52,272 nt of DNA from Clostridium sp. (GCF_026168755.1 NZ_JAPFDR010000017.1:1-52272); one strand, 5' to 3'; positions 28,299 to 37,312 are shown, counted from the first letter of the stretch. Notes: generated by a model not told the origin, from the letters alone. A program made the numbers and translations.

Positions 28299-28376
28299 TA
28301 TAATGTAAATATAAAACCTGTAATACACAGGTTCCCATCCCCCCATTATTTAAAAAGCGCGTAAGCGCTTTTTTTA
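28299..28376 (+). ncRNA. Candidate C-rich small RNA
   Basis: A TATAAT hexamer (28299-28304) precedes a 65-nt segment with no ORF. Hairpin one is AACCTG/CAGGTT (28315-28333). An unpaired C-rich stretch CCCATCCCCCC (28334-28344) follows, then a strong terminator AAAAAGCGC-GTAA-GCGC with seven T (28352-28374). Hairpin, C-rich linker and terminator resemble Gram-positive regulatory RNAs that pair with ribosome binding sites. The -35 region is poor. This is inference; the asnS terminator already lies upstream, so the second terminator implies a separate transcript. Confidence 0.45.
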
Positions 28377-28470
28377 TTATTTAGGAAATTATATTTGTTA
28401 AAGAATTGTGGATAAACTTTAGAAGTTGTAGAAACACAAAGTCTACAAAGCAGTTTTTTTATTTCTATAT

Positions 28471-28516
28471 AACGATAAAAAAGGAAATTACCAAAATAAT
28501 TTCCTTTTTTATCGTT
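28471..28516. terminator. Bidirectional terminator hairpin
   Basis: AACGATAAAAAAGGAAATTA and its complement flank a CCAAAA loop, a perfect 20-bp stem. It terminates the SASP gene on the minus strand and any plus-strand readthrough. Confidence 0.85.
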
Positions 28517-28525
28517 TAGCTTTTA

Positions 28526-28735
28526 TTATTTTATGCTTTGTTCGTAGCTTTCAACCATTCTCTTAACCATTTCGCCACCAACACTACCATTTTGCTTTGA
28601 AGTAAGATCTCCTTTATTTATATTTTCATAATTTTGTAATCCAACTTCAGATGCAACTTCATTTTTTAATCTGTTTAATCCTTGCTTAGCTTCTGGAACT
28701 AAATTTCTATTATAACTACTATTATTTGATGACAT
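28526..28735 (-). CDS. Alpha/beta-type small acid-soluble spore protein
   Basis: A 69-residue SASP that coats and protects spore DNA. Family motifs are LVPEAKQGLNRLKNEVASEV, containing the GPR protease cleavage region, and GSVGGEMVKRMVESYE. Length is normal. TAGGAGGAATGAAAA precedes the ATG. It is expected to be forespore (sigma-G) expressed, but I could not assign convincing promoter elements. Confidence 0.96.
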   Translation of the reverse strand: MSSNNSSYNRNLVPEAKQGLNRLKNEVASEVGLQNYENINKGDLTSKQNGSVGGEMVKRMVESYEQSIK

Positions 28736-28862
28736 TTTTCATTCCTCCTAAGATAAATATTTATTTTACAATAATATTTTTATCTTAATATTATAGATAT
28801 ATACTTATATAATAATTCCATCCAAGTTATATAATTACCATATTATCTAGCTTTTTACGCCA

Positions 28863-29372
28863 TCAAAAGTTTATTGTTATTACTTTATTCTTATCAATAC
28901 TTTCCTTAACATTAATTATTCTTTGATTTGTAGATCCTCTAAACCTTAATCCTTCCTTTTTATTATTTATTTCAAATCTTCCATCAACTAATACATCTAT
29001 ATTATTTAAAAGTTCACTTATTGCTGTATCTACTTTCATAATTTCTAAAAGTTTTTCAAATGTATATCCTGTATAACACCATACACTTAAATTAGAATTC
29101 TTAAATGCTTTTGCCATATAAGCAAAACTGTGAGCTTGCTCTATTGGATCACCTCCACTGAATGTTACTCCTTGTAATATAGGATTATCTAAAACATCCT
29201 TTATTAACTTATCCATATCCATAATTTTACCATCATCAAAACTATGCGTTTCTGGATTAAAGCAACCTTCACACTTATGTTTACATCCTTGTGCAAAAAA
29301 TACTCTTCTTATTCCAGGTCCATTTGCTAAGCTTTCATAAGCTATTCCTGCTAACCTCACAGTTTTATTCAT
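28863..29372 (-). CDS. nrdG: Anaerobic ribonucleotide reductase activating protein
   Basis: A 169-residue radical SAM enzyme that installs the glycyl radical on NrdD. The cluster motif CxxxCxxC is Cys30, Cys34 and Cys37 (GCKHKCEGCFNPE), followed by GVTFSGGDPIEQ. I use the ATG ending at 29372, where GGAGGTTTGTTAAA lies upstream; the longer reading starts at a TTG inside that spacer. It lies 30 nt after the aconitase-like gene on the same strand, separated from nrdD by two metabolic genes. Confidence 0.95.
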   Translation of the reverse strand: MNKTVRLAGIAYESLANGPGIRRVFFAQGCKHKCEGCFNPETHSFDDGKIMDMDKLIKDVLDNPILQGVTFSGGDPIEQAHSFAYMAKAFKNSNLSVWCYTGYTFEKLLEIMKVDTAISELLNNIDVLVDGRFEINNKKEGLRFRGSTNQRIINVKESIDKNKVITINF

Positions 29373-29402
29373 TTTTAACAAACCTCCAAAAGCATTATAG
29401 TT

Positions 29403-31688
29403 TTATGCTTTATAATAATTAATTAAACATCCCTTTAATATAATTTCTCTTTCATCATCTGTAAGTTCACCTAATTTTAATTCAAATTCCTTCATTGATT
29501 TATTAACTACATATGCCTTTATAGAGGTCTTATTTTCTTTAATTTCCTCTATTATATTAGGTACAAACAAATAGTCTCCATTGTTAAAGCATATCTCTTC
29601 CTTAAGAACAAAAGGTAGCATACCCCAATTTATTAAATTAGAACGATATCTTTTTGTAGCATATTCTTTAGCTATATTAGCCCATCCACCTAATACTTTT
29701 TGACATGATGCAGCTTGCTCACGTGCTGATCCATCACCTGGCTTAACAGCATAAATAGTGCTTCCTATTCCTGTATTTTTATTATTAACACCAGTAAATA
29801 TTTCTTTGATTGAAGTAAATATAGGACCTAATTCATTAACAGCCTCAATTGGTGATCCATTTTCTATTCTTGCTTTTTCAGCCTTTTGAATCTCCTTAGC
29901 TCTTCCAACATATGCTGGATCTTTACGTGATAAAGTAAATTCGGCTAAACCTAATGGATTAGAACGATATGATGAAGTTTCACCTGATGGAATAAGTTCA
30001 TCAGTTGTAGTAACTGGATCATGAATTACAGAAACTACTTTTAATAATAAATTATCAGTTAAAGCTGACATTTCTGGCCAATCTACTATATTAGGTCCAA
30101 ATTTAATTTCTACTGATGAATCTGCTTTTCCTACACCATCATAAACACGATTTTCATATATAAACTTATCAAAATAATATTTTGGATTTGTAAAGTTAAC
30201 ATCTATATCAGTGGCAGCTATTAAATATCCCTTATTAGCAGCTGTTGCTGCAATAGATCTAGCATCCATTAATGCAACTGATGCAATTTGTCCATTAGTT
30301 ATCTTTGATCCTTCTCTATTAGGGAAGTTTCTTGTTGAATGACGTATACTTAATCCATTATTAGCTGGAACATCTCCCGCTCCAAAGCAAGGTCCACAGA
30401 AAGCTGTACGCACAGTCGCACCTGTAGCCATAATATCTGCAATTCTACCATTCTTAACAAGCTCCATAAATACTGGCTGTGATGCTGGATAAACACTTAA
30501 TGAAAATTCATCACTACCTATTGAAGTTCCTCTTAAAATATCTGCTGCATCGCATATATTTTCAAATCCTCCACCTGCACATCCTGCAATTACACCTTGT
30601 TCAACATAAAGCTTACCATTATGAATCTTATCTCTTAATGTAAATTTAACTTTATTATCTAAACTAATTCCCGCTTTCTTTTCAACATCAGCTAATATAT
30701 CATTTAGATTTGAATTTAATTCTTCTATACTATAAACATTGCTTGGATGGAATGGCATAGCTATCATTGGTTTAACTTTAGCTAAATCAACATAAATCAT
30801 TCCATCATAGTAAGCTACGCTTCCTGGATTTAATTCCTTGTATTCATCTATTCTTCCATGAATATCATAGAATTCTTTTATCTTATTATCAGTTCTCCAT
30901 ATAGATGATAAACATGTTGTTTCTGTAGTCATAACATCAATACCAATTCTAAAATCAGCACTTAAATTATTAATTCCATCACCTACAAATTCCATAACTT
31001 TATTATTAACATATCCATTTGCAAAAACAGCTCCAATTATAGCTAAAGCAACGTCTTGTGGCCCAACTCCTTTTTGCGGTGAACCTGTTAAATATACACC
31101 TACTACCTCTGGTCTATTGATATCATAAGTTTTGCATAATAATTGTTTAACTATTTCAGGTCCACCTTCTCCAATTGCCATAGTTCCTAAAGCACCATAA
31201 CGAGTATGACTATCAGAACCTAATATCATTTTTCCACAACCTGCTAACATTTCTCTAGCAAATTGGTGAATTACTGCTTGATGTGGTGGTACATATATTC
31301 CCCCATACTTCTTTGCACATGAAAGTCCAAACATGTGATCATCTTCATTTATTGTACCTCCAACTGCACATAGGCTATTATGACAATTTGTTAAAGCATA
31401 CGGAACTGGGAACTTTTCTAATCCTGATGCCCTTGCTGTTTGAATTATTCCTACAAAAGTAATATCATGAGATGCTAATTTATCAAATTTTATTTTTAGT
31501 TTGTCCATATTTTCTGATGTATTATGTTCCTTTAATATGTTGTAAGCTATTGTATTTTTTTTAGCATTTTCTTTACTTGGATAATTATCTCCAAGTTTAT
31601 TTTTTAATATTGAATTAATTTCATTACAATCTTCTACTATATCGGTATTATTAATAAGATAAACGCCATTTGAAAATAATTTTATCAT
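29403..31688 (-). CDS. Aconitase-superfamily hydratase
   Basis: A 761-residue (de)hydratase with the aconitase fold. It shows [22 protein letters not shown] (quoted as [12 protein letters not shown] plus [10 protein letters not shown]), the cluster-binding segments [16 protein letters not shown] and [16 protein letters not shown], and the swivel-domain substrate motif [14 protein letters not shown]. The usual GSCTNS is replaced by AGCAGG, as in the YbhJ-like branch. A [4Fe-4S] cluster is likely. The start is 2 nt from the stop of the upstream synthase gene, so they are translationally coupled and probably catalyse successive steps. Citrate/isocitrate or homocitrate isomerisation is the natural inference. 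Arginine is often CGT here, unlike most of the window. Confidence 0.82.
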   Translation of the reverse strand: MIKLFSNGVYLINNTDIVEDCNEINSILKNKLGDNYPSKENAKKNTIAYNILKEHNTSENMDKLKIKFDKLASHDITFVGIIQTARASGLEKFPVPYALTNCHNSLCAVGGTINEDDHMFGLSCAKKYGGIYVPPHQAVIHQFAREMLAGCGKMILGSDSHTRYGALGTMAIGEGGPEIVKQLLCKTYDINRPEVVGVYLTGSPQKGVGPQDVALAIIGAVFANGYVNNKVMEFVGDGINNLSADFRIGIDVMTTETTCLSSIWRTDNKIKEFYDIHGRIDEYKELNPGSVAYYDGMIYVDLAKVKPMIAMPFHPSNVYSIEELNSNLNDILADVEKKAGISLDNKVKFTLRDKIHNGKLYVEQGVIAGCAGGGFENICDAADILRGTSIGSDEFSLSVYPASQPVFMELVKNGRIADIMATGATVRTAFCGPCFGAGDVPANNGLSIRHSTRNFPNREGSKITNGQIASVALMDARSIAATAANKGYLIAATDIDVNFTNPKYYFDKFIYENRVYDGVGKADSSVEIKFGPNIVDWPEMSALTDNLLLKVVSVIHDPVTTTDELIPSGETSSYRSNPLGLAEFTLSRKDPAYVGRAKEIQKAEKARIENGSPIEAVNELGPIFTSIKEIFTGVNNKNTGIGSTIYAVKPGDGSAREQAASCQKVLGGWANIAKEYATKRYRSNLINWGMLPFVLKEEICFNNGDYLFVPNIIEEIKENKTSIKAYVVNKSMKEFELKLGELTDDEREIILKGCLINYYKA

Positions 31689-31690
31689 CT

Positions 31691-32863
31691 TTAATTCTCC
31701 TTATGATTTTCTTTATTTAATCGCTTGTACTCTTGATAAAGTTTAACTAACTCCTTATCAAATAGTGTTCTCTTTAATCTAACAGAAGCAGCTCTTACCA
31801 TTTCTAGTATTCCTTTTGCCTCTTCATCATTTAATTCAATATTGTACTCCTTAAACTTATTTATTATCCCAGCTTTCCCTGAATGCTTTCCTATAACAAT
31901 TTGTCTTTGTAATCCAATAACATCTGGATCAAATGCCTCATAATTTTTTGGATTCTTTATTGCACCATCAGCATGTATCCCTGACTCATGAGCAAACATA
32001 TTATCTCCAACAATAGCTTTCCAAATAGGAAGTTTTCTTCCTGATGCTTGTGCAACATATTCTGAAACTTCCCTAAACATCTTTGTATTTATATCAGCTT
32101 TATATCCATAAACGTATATAAGAGCCATTAACACTTCTTCCAATGCAGCATTTCCAGCCCTTTCTCCAAGTCCATTTACAGTTAAACCAACGTGACTTGC
32201 TCCTCCTAATATTCCTGCAATAGCATTTGCTGTAGCCATTCCAAAATCATTATGGGTATGCATTTCTATATCAAAGCCTGTCCTTTTATATAATTCCTCG
32301 ATATTTTTTCTTATAGAAAATGGCTCCATTATTCCAACTGTATCACAATATCTAAACCTATCAGCTCCCGCTTTCTTAGCTTCATCAATAAATTCTATTA
32401 AAAATTCATTATCTGCCCTTGAAGCATCTTCGCCATTTACTGATACATATAAACCATTTTTCTTTGCAAACTCAACTGATTTAATCATACTTTCTAATAC
32501 CCATTCTCTTGATGTCTTAAGCTTATGCTTAATATGAATATCAGATACTGATACTGAAATTGCTACTGCATCCACTCCACAATCTATAGATTCTTCAATA
32601 TCACTAATAACAGCCCTATTCCAAGCCATTATACTTTTTTTACCATTATTTCTTTTTACAATTTGCTTAATTGCTTCTTTCTCATCTCCACCCATAGTAG
32701 GAATTCCTACTTCTAGTTGATCAACCCCAAGTTCGCTTAGCATATCTGCAATAATTAATTTTTCCTCATTTGCAAAAACAACTCCTGCAGTTTGTTCCCC
32801 ATCTCTAAGAGTTGTATCGACTATATAGATTTTTCTATCCCCATTGACATTTTTAATAGCCAT
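31691..32863 (-). CDS. Homocitrate synthase / Re-citrate synthase family protein
   Basis: A 390-residue DRE-TIM metallolyase that condenses acetyl-CoA with a 2-oxo acid. Motifs are [18 protein letters not shown], the metal site [26 protein letters not shown] and HESGIHADG. It is NifV-like, but no nitrogen-fixation genes are near. In clostridia a homologous protein is the Re-citrate synthase that feeds glutamate synthesis, and coupling to an aconitase-like gene favours this or true homocitrate synthase. AAAGGGGGC precedes the ATG. The leader contains a promoter and an attenuator-like hairpin. Confidence 0.8.
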   Translation of the reverse strand: MAIKNVNGDRKIYIVDTTLRDGEQTAGVVFANEEKLIIADMLSELGVDQLEVGIPTMGGDEKEAIKQIVKRNNGKKSIMAWNRAVISDIEESIDCGVDAVAISVSVSDIHIKHKLKTSREWVLESMIKSVEFAKKNGLYVSVNGEDASRADNEFLIEFIDEAKKAGADRFRYCDTVGIMEPFSIRKNIEELYKRTGFDIEMHTHNDFGMATANAIAGILGGASHVGLTVNGLGERAGNAALEEVLMALIYVYGYKADINTKMFREVSEYVAQASGRKLPIWKAIVGDNMFAHESGIHADGAIKNPKNYEAFDPDVIGLQRQIVIGKHSGKAGIINKFKEYNIELNDEEAKGILEMVRAASVRLKRTLFDKELVKLYQEYKRLNKENHKEN

Positions 32864-32921
32864 TTTTTTGCCCCCTTTATTTTTGTATATCGCTTTAAAA
32901 TGTTTTTATAATTTGATTTAT

Positions 32922-33005
32922 AAAAAATAGAGGTAAGTGTGTGTACCTCTCTATTTTGTTTATACCTTTTTTTACCATAATATCATATTTATAATACTTT
33001 CTCAA
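32922..33005 (-). promoter_or_regulatory. Promoter plus immediate terminator-like hairpin before the synthase gene
   Basis: On the minus strand TTGAGA (33000-33005), a 17-nt spacer and TATTAT (32977-32982) form a good promoter. Only about 13 nt after the predicted start, ATAGAGAGGTA and TACCTCTAT pair, followed by six T (32922-32957). The synthase starts 59 nt further on. This could attenuate the operon; alternatively it terminates nrdD. Confidence 0.55.
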
Positions 33006-33146
33006 TAAAAAACCAATAATTTTTTCTAAAAATTGCAAGTTTTTTATTTTTTATTTCATTTTATCAAGATATAATTACACTTTTCCTTATTATACATTTA
33101 AATTTTGCAACTATTTTTAATATACCTTCATTTCCATATGGTAAAT

Positions 33147-33182
33147 CTTCATATAAGTTATATCACTATAACTTATATGAAG
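33147..33182. other. Perfect 16-bp hairpin just downstream of nrdD
   Basis: CTTCATATAAGTTATA and TATAACTTATATGAAG flank a 4-nt loop, 14 nt past the nrdD stop codon. The minus-strand tail (ATTTACC) is not a T run, so it is a doubtful terminator and may be an mRNA 3'-end or processing structure. Confidence 0.7.
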
Positions 33183-33195
33183 ACCTCACATCAAT

Positions 33196-35313
33196 CTATG
33201 ATAATTCATAATTATTTCTATAACTTCCTGTATGAGACCTTCTATCAATTCTTTCTTCATACTTTCCTGGCCCAAATCTTTCGTCTAGACTCAAATATCC
33301 AGTTACTCTTGAAATTCCCTGTATATCCCTACTATTACACTTAGGACATTTGCTCTCATTGCTTGTTAATGATTCTCCACAATCTTTACAATACCTAATA
33401 TGAAAGTTTACACCTATATAGCTTATATTAGTGTATTTATATGCATAATTTATTATATCCATTATGTTTTCAGGTGAAGGTGAGTCATCTACTTCTATAT
33501 ATGAAATATGCCCTGCATTACAAAGCTTATGATAAGGTGCTTCTATATCGATTTTATCCTTTATTGATATATTATAATTTACAGGAATATGAAAGCTATT
33601 TGTATAGTACTCCTTATCTGTTACACCTTTTATTATTCCAAATATCTTTTTATCATTCTTTATAAATTTTCCTGATAACCCTTCTGCCGGTGTTGCATAG
33701 CAACTCCAATTAAGCTTAGTTTCCTCTACTAATCTATCTACATACGCTCTTATGAAACCAACTATTCTCAACCCTAATTGCCTAGCTTCTTCTGATTCTC
33801 CATGGTGACATCCTAATAAAGAATATAAAGTTTCTGCTAATCCAATGAATCCAACTCCCCATGTTCCTTGTTTAAGTATTGGTTCAATTGAATCCTCAGC
33901 TTTTAACCCCTCAGAACCTTTCATAAGTCCCTGTCCTGCTACAAAAGGTAAATCTTTAACTCTTAAATTTTTAAGTACACTATATCTATGAAGTAAAGCC
34001 TCTCTTGCTAATACTAATCTTTTTTCTAATATATCAAAAAATTTATCTATATCTTTATTTGCTTCTATTCCTATACGAGGCAGATTAATAGTTACAGGTG
34101 CTATATTTCCTCTTCCTTTGCATCCAGGTTCACCATTAATATTTTTCATTAAATATGTTCTGCATCCCATTGTTGCTGGTATATATCCTTGATCATAATA
34201 TTCCTTATTAAAGTCTGCATCTATATTCATAAATGTAGGATTCATTCTTTTTGATGCTACTTCACAAGCTAATTTATATAAATAATAATAAGGATCTTCT
34301 ATTTCTCTATTTACCCCCTTCTTCACTCTAAAAATTATATTAGGGAATATTGGCTGCTCACCTTTTCCTAATCCTTTTTCATATTCTTTTAAAAATATCT
34401 CACATACTAATGCTGCATCCATAGAGTTTGGTATACCTAAATTTATAGAAGAAAAAGGTACTTGAGAACCTGCACGTGAATGCATAGTATTTAAATTATA
34501 TACAATTCCTTGCATGGCTTGATGTACTCGTGATTTTAATTTTTCTTCTACTATTTTTTCTAGCTTTTCACCCTCAATTCCATAAGAAATTAATTCTTCC
34601 CTTATTTCTACCCTTGTTGGCTCAATAAACTCAGCCATATCATTATCAAAATCTGGATGAGACTGTCCACCAAACATATCATTTTGCGTAGACTGAAGTA
34701 ATATACAAGATAATTCTGCAGCTGTTTCTATACGCTTAGGTGGCTTTATTGTTCCATATCCAGTGTTAAATCCCCTTTTTAATATCTCTCCCGTAGGTAT
34801 ATGAAGACAATTTATACTTAAGTTATAAGAATCTAGATCATGAAAATAAACTTCACCTATTTCATGAGCTTTTGCTAAATATTTAGGCATATTATAAAGA
34901 TTATGCCATTTATTAGACTCTGAAGCTATTCTTAATAACTTAGCACTAAAATTATTTCCAACATTTGCATTATCCCTATCAGTTTCTATTCCTATTTTTT
35001 CAATTGCCTTCATTAAATCTGACTTAATTCCTCTAATTCTAGTTCTTTCTCTTCTATAGGAAGAATACACTCCTTGAATATTTTTATGGTTACTATCAAT
35101 TAGAGATTTTTCAACTAGATTTTGTAATTCTTCTACTGATACTTTTTCTTTTTGTTCAAGTTCAATATATTTAATAATCTTTTGTATACATTCTAATATT
35201 TGATCTTCTCTTAATGACTCTCCAACTTCATCACTTGCCTTTTTTATTGCATTCACAATTTTATTACTATCAAATTCAACCTCTCTTCCATCTCGTTTTA
35301 CTACATATAGCAA
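33196..35313 (-). CDS. nrdD: Anaerobic ribonucleoside-triphosphate reductase
   Basis: A 705-residue class III reductase that makes dNTPs without oxygen. The N-terminal ATP-cone (residues 1-90, VVKRDGREVEFDSNKIV) gives allosteric control. The catalytic barrel includes GGQSHPDFDNDMAEF and CKGRGNIAPVTINLPR. The C terminus has a zinc site (CKDCG and CPKCN) and the glycyl-radical loop RVTGYLS, where Thr replaces the more usual Cys before Gly. Start is TTG after AGGAGGCGGTTAT. Two NrdR-like boxes lie just upstream. nrdG is four genes along instead of adjacent. Confidence 0.96.
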   Translation of the reverse strand: MLYVVKRDGREVEFDSNKIVNAIKKASDEVGESLREDQILECIQKIIKYIELEQKEKVSVEELQNLVEKSLIDSNHKNIQGVYSSYRRERTRIRGIKSDLMKAIEKIGIETDRDNANVGNNFSAKLLRIASESNKWHNLYNMPKYLAKAHEIGEVYFHDLDSYNLSINCLHIPTGEILKRGFNTGYGTIKPPKRIETAAELSCILLQSTQNDMFGGQSHPDFDNDMAEFIEPTRVEIREELISYGIEGEKLEKIVEEKLKSRVHQAMQGIVYNLNTMHSRAGSQVPFSSINLGIPNSMDAALVCEIFLKEYEKGLGKGEQPIFPNIIFRVKKGVNREIEDPYYYLYKLACEVASKRMNPTFMNIDADFNKEYYDQGYIPATMGCRTYLMKNINGEPGCKGRGNIAPVTINLPRIGIEANKDIDKFFDILEKRLVLAREALLHRYSVLKNLRVKDLPFVAGQGLMKGSEGLKAEDSIEPILKQGTWGVGFIGLAETLYSLLGCHHGESEEARQLGLRIVGFIRAYVDRLVEETKLNWSCYATPAEGLSGKFIKNDKKIFGIIKGVTDKEYYTNSFHIPVNYNISIKDKIDIEAPYHKLCNAGHISYIEVDDSPSPENIMDIINYAYKYTNISYIGVNFHIRYCKDCGESLTSNESKCPKCNSRDIQGISRVTGYLSLDERFGPGKYEERIDRRSHTGSYRNNYELS

Positions 35314-35335
35314 AATAACCGCCTCCTACAAATTC

Positions 35336-35381
35336 ACACTATATATTGTATATTTTATGTATTAAATACAATATATAGTAT
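35336..35381 (-). promoter_or_regulatory. Tandem NrdR-like boxes
   Basis: ACACTATATATTGTAT (35336-35351) and ATACAATATATAGTAT (35366-35381) are near-palindromes differing at one base after reverse complementing. Both fit the NrdR consensus acaCwAtATaTwGtgt. Their starts are 30 bp apart, about three helical turns, as in known NrdR operators. They lie 22-68 nt upstream of the nrdD start. Confidence 0.8.
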
Positions 35382-35442
35382 ATAATTCTATTTAAACTTT
35401 TATTACCCTTCAAATTTTTGATAAAATTTTAATAACAAAATA

Positions 35443-35484
35443 TTATCAATAGTGATAATACTTTTTATTTATCACTATTGATAA
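35443..35484 (+). promoter_or_regulatory. Paired 16-bp palindromes upstream of degV-padR
   Basis: TTATCAATAGTGATAA (35443-35458) and TTATCACTATTGATAA (35469-35484) are each palindromic (TTATCA-N4-TGATAA) and are reverse complements of each other, 26 bp centre to centre. The second overlaps the -35 element of the predicted degV promoter. They look like operators for a dimeric repressor, possibly the PadR encoded in the same operon. They can also form one long RNA hairpin. Confidence 0.7.
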
Positions 35485-35505
35485 TGATATCTTATATGAT
35501 ATACT
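35478..35505 (+). promoter_or_regulatory. Promoter of degV-padR
   Basis: TTGATA (35478-35483), a 16-nt spacer and TATACT (35500-35505) resemble a sigma-A promoter 35 nt before the degV ATG. The downstream palindrome overlaps the -35 box. Confidence 0.6.
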
Positions 35506-35539
35506 AAGTTTATATAATTAAATTTTCGGAGGATTTTTT

Positions 35540-36385
35540 ATGCAAAAAATTGCTTTAATAACTGACAGTGCATGTGATCTTGATTTAAATACATTAAGAG
35601 AAAATAATATAAATTTATTACCACTTAGAATAATTTATTCTAATGGTGATTATAGAGATAGAATAGATATTTCCCCTCAAGAAGTATATGATAACTTAGA
35701 AAAAGAAGTTCCTAAAACTTCTTTACCAAGTGCTCAAGAAACTGAGGAAATTTTAAGCAAATTAGAACAAGAAGGATATACTCACGTAATTTGTATTTCA
35801 ATTTCTAGTGGTCTTTCTGGAAGCTTTAATGCAATACGATTAGCTTTAGAAGATCACCCAAAACTTACTTCTTTTGTTTACGACTCTAAAATACTAGCTT
35901 ATCCACAAGGAGAAATAGTTTTAGAAGTTGCTAAACTTATAAAAGAAGGTAAAACTTATGAAGAAATAATCAAAGAAATACCTGAAATAAGAAAAAGAGT
36001 TATTGGATACTTTACTATTAATACATTAGAGTATTTAAAAAGAGGAGGAAGAATTGGTAGACTTGCTGGAACTGTTGGTGAATTACTAAATCTTAAACCT
36101 ATAATAACTACAGATGAAGATGGAGTTTATTATAATGTTGCAAAAGTAAGAGGTAGAAAGCAATCTTTATCAAAAATGACTGAATTATTAAAAGGATACT
36201 TAGCTAAGAGTAAATGTGAAATTGCTGTATTACACGCTGGTTGTGAGGATGAAGCTATTAAATATATGAATTCACTTAAAGATTTAACAAATGTTATATC
36301 TATAAAAATAGCAGAAATAAGTCCTGCTCTTGGTATTCATGGTGGTCCTGGATTAATTGGTTTTTCTGTAAAAATGGTTAAATAA
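35540..36385 (+). CDS. DegV family fatty-acid-binding protein
   Basis: A 281-residue DegV/FakB-type protein. Features are the N-terminal LITDSACDL, the SLPSAQE loop, CISISSGLSGSFNAIRLA, the LKRGGRIGRLAGTVGELLNL segment and the C-terminal HGGPGLIGF. The family holds one fatty acid; FakB members present it to FakA kinase for phospholipid synthesis. No fakA is in the window, so a kinase-linked role is inference. TTCGGAGGATTTTTT precedes the ATG. padR follows after 3 nt. Confidence 0.93.
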   Translation: MQKIALITDSACDLDLNTLRENNINLLPLRIIYSNGDYRDRIDISPQEVYDNLEKEVPKTSLPSAQETEEILSKLEQEGYTHVICISISSGLSGSFNAIRLALEDHPKLTSFVYDSKILAYPQGEIVLEVAKLIKEGKTYEEIIKEIPEIRKRVIGYFTINTLEYLKRGGRIGRLAGTVGELLNLKPIITTDEDGVYYNVAKVRGRKQSLSKMTELLKGYLAKSKCEIAVLHAGCEDEAIKYMNSLKDLTNVISIKIAEISPALGIHGGPGLIGFSVKMVK

Positions 36386-36388
36386 TTT

Positions 36389-36844
36389 ATGAGCGATTTT
36401 GATTTTAACAATATTGAAGATTTAAAGGCTGAGGAAAAAAGATTATATGATGAATATAAAGCTAAACTTGCAGAACTAAAAAAAGTTCAAAAAGAAAAAG
36501 AAGCAGTTGGGCAAGTATTTACAAAAGGATTATTACCTATTTATGTTCTTCATATATTAAAATCCGGTCCAACAAACGGTAATGAAATTTCCACTAAGAT
36601 TTCTGAAAGAACTAATGGACTATGGACTCCTAGCACTGGTGGAATATATCCATTATTAAAAAAATTAGAAAAAGAAGGTTTAGTTATCGGTCAATGGGAT
36701 GATCCTAAGAAGAAGTTTCAAAAATTTTATTCTCTAACTCCTCTAGGTGAGGTTGAATTTAATAATAGAAAAAAATTGCTTAAACATAAAATAGAAGAGT
36801 CATTAAAAGTCTTCCAAATAGTTTATAAAGATCTTTATTTATAA
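36389..36844 (+). CDS. PadR-family transcriptional regulator
   Basis: A 151-residue regulator. A charged helix occupies residues 1-40. A PadR winged helix follows at about 45-125 (LLPIYVLHILKSGPTNGNEI, GLWTPSTGGIYPLLKKLEKE), then a short C-terminal helix. No ribosome binding site is visible before the ATG. The degV stop codon is 3 nt away, so translation is probably coupled. It may repress its own operon through the palindromes at 35443-35484; the ligand is unknown but, given its partner, a lipid-related signal is conceivable. Confidence 0.9.
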   Translation: MSDFDFNNIEDLKAEEKRLYDEYKAKLAELKKVQKEKEAVGQVFTKGLLPIYVLHILKSGPTNGNEISTKISERTNGLWTPSTGGIYPLLKKLEKEGLVIGQWDDPKKKFQKFYSLTPLGEVEFNNRKKLLKHKIEESLKVFQIVYKDLYL

Positions 36845-36845
36845 A

Positions 36846-36881
36846 AAATACATCCAAGAAAATTTCTTGGATGTATTTTTA
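36846..36881 (+). terminator. Terminator of degV-padR
   Basis: ATACATCCAAGAAA and TTTCTTGGATGTAT form a near-perfect stem immediately after the padR stop, followed by TTTTT. Confidence 0.85.
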
Positions 36882-36931
36882 TCATTATTTATGTGTAAAC
36901 TAATATAAACTTACTTAGGACGGTGTTAAAT

Positions 36932-37135
36932 ATGAAAGGAATGATACTAGATTATACTGGCAATGATGCTTTTATTTTATTAGAAGATGACTCTATTATA
37001 ACAATGCCTTTAACTTCTTTTGAAACACTTATGCCAATAGGTAGTAACATAAGTTTAGCTAATTTATATAAGAACTCTTCAAATACAAATTATAAACCTT
37101 GCCAAATGATAAATAAAAGCATTGACTTTTTGTAA
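36932..37135 (+). CDS. Small protein resembling an RsgI N-terminal domain
   Basis: A 67-residue protein with no signal peptide or membrane helix. Residues 1-45 (KGMILDYTGNDAFILLEDDS, then PIGSNISL) resemble the small beta-barrel at the N terminus of RsgI-type anti-sigma factors, which typically reads KGxVxE...AIVLTxDG...VGxxI. The rest of RsgI is missing. The tail is polar and ends SIDFL. I use the ATG at 36932, with AGGACGGTGTT upstream; the longer reading starts at a GTG. Function unknown; the resemblance is a pattern judgement. Confidence 0.6.
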   Translation: MKGMILDYTGNDAFILLEDDSIITMPLTSFETLMPIGSNISLANLYKNSSNTNYKPCQMINKSIDFL

Positions 37136-37165
37136 ATCTTTGCCTAAAATTAAATTATATTTAGT

Positions 37166-37247
37166 TGCTAGGGGTGCCCCAAGGCTGAGAGATGAATTTT
37201 CATCAACCCTTTTAACCTGATCTGGATAATTCCAGCGTAGGAAAGCC
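37166..37247 (+). promoter_or_regulatory. TPP riboswitch (thi box)
   Basis: The conserved elements GGGGTGCC, AAGGCTGAGA, ACCCTTTTAACCTGATCTGG and ATAATTCCAGCGTAGG are present in order. Downstream, TACC-CTCTTA (37278-37288) can partly pair with TAAGGAGGTA, the ribosome binding site of thiT, suggesting that bound thiamine pyrophosphate blocks translation. No intrinsic terminator is seen between riboswitch and gene. Confidence 0.95.
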
Positions 37248-37312
37248 ATAATAGAGTTTCTATATTCTCATGCTACGGTACCCTCTTACGCAAAATAAGG
37301 AGGTATTTTTTT

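Noticed and set aside
28391..28470. Possible second small RNA (GTAGA/TCTAC hairpin and T run) after the C-rich element
   Set aside because: The stem is only 5 bp with a 9-nt loop, and no promoter is apparent.
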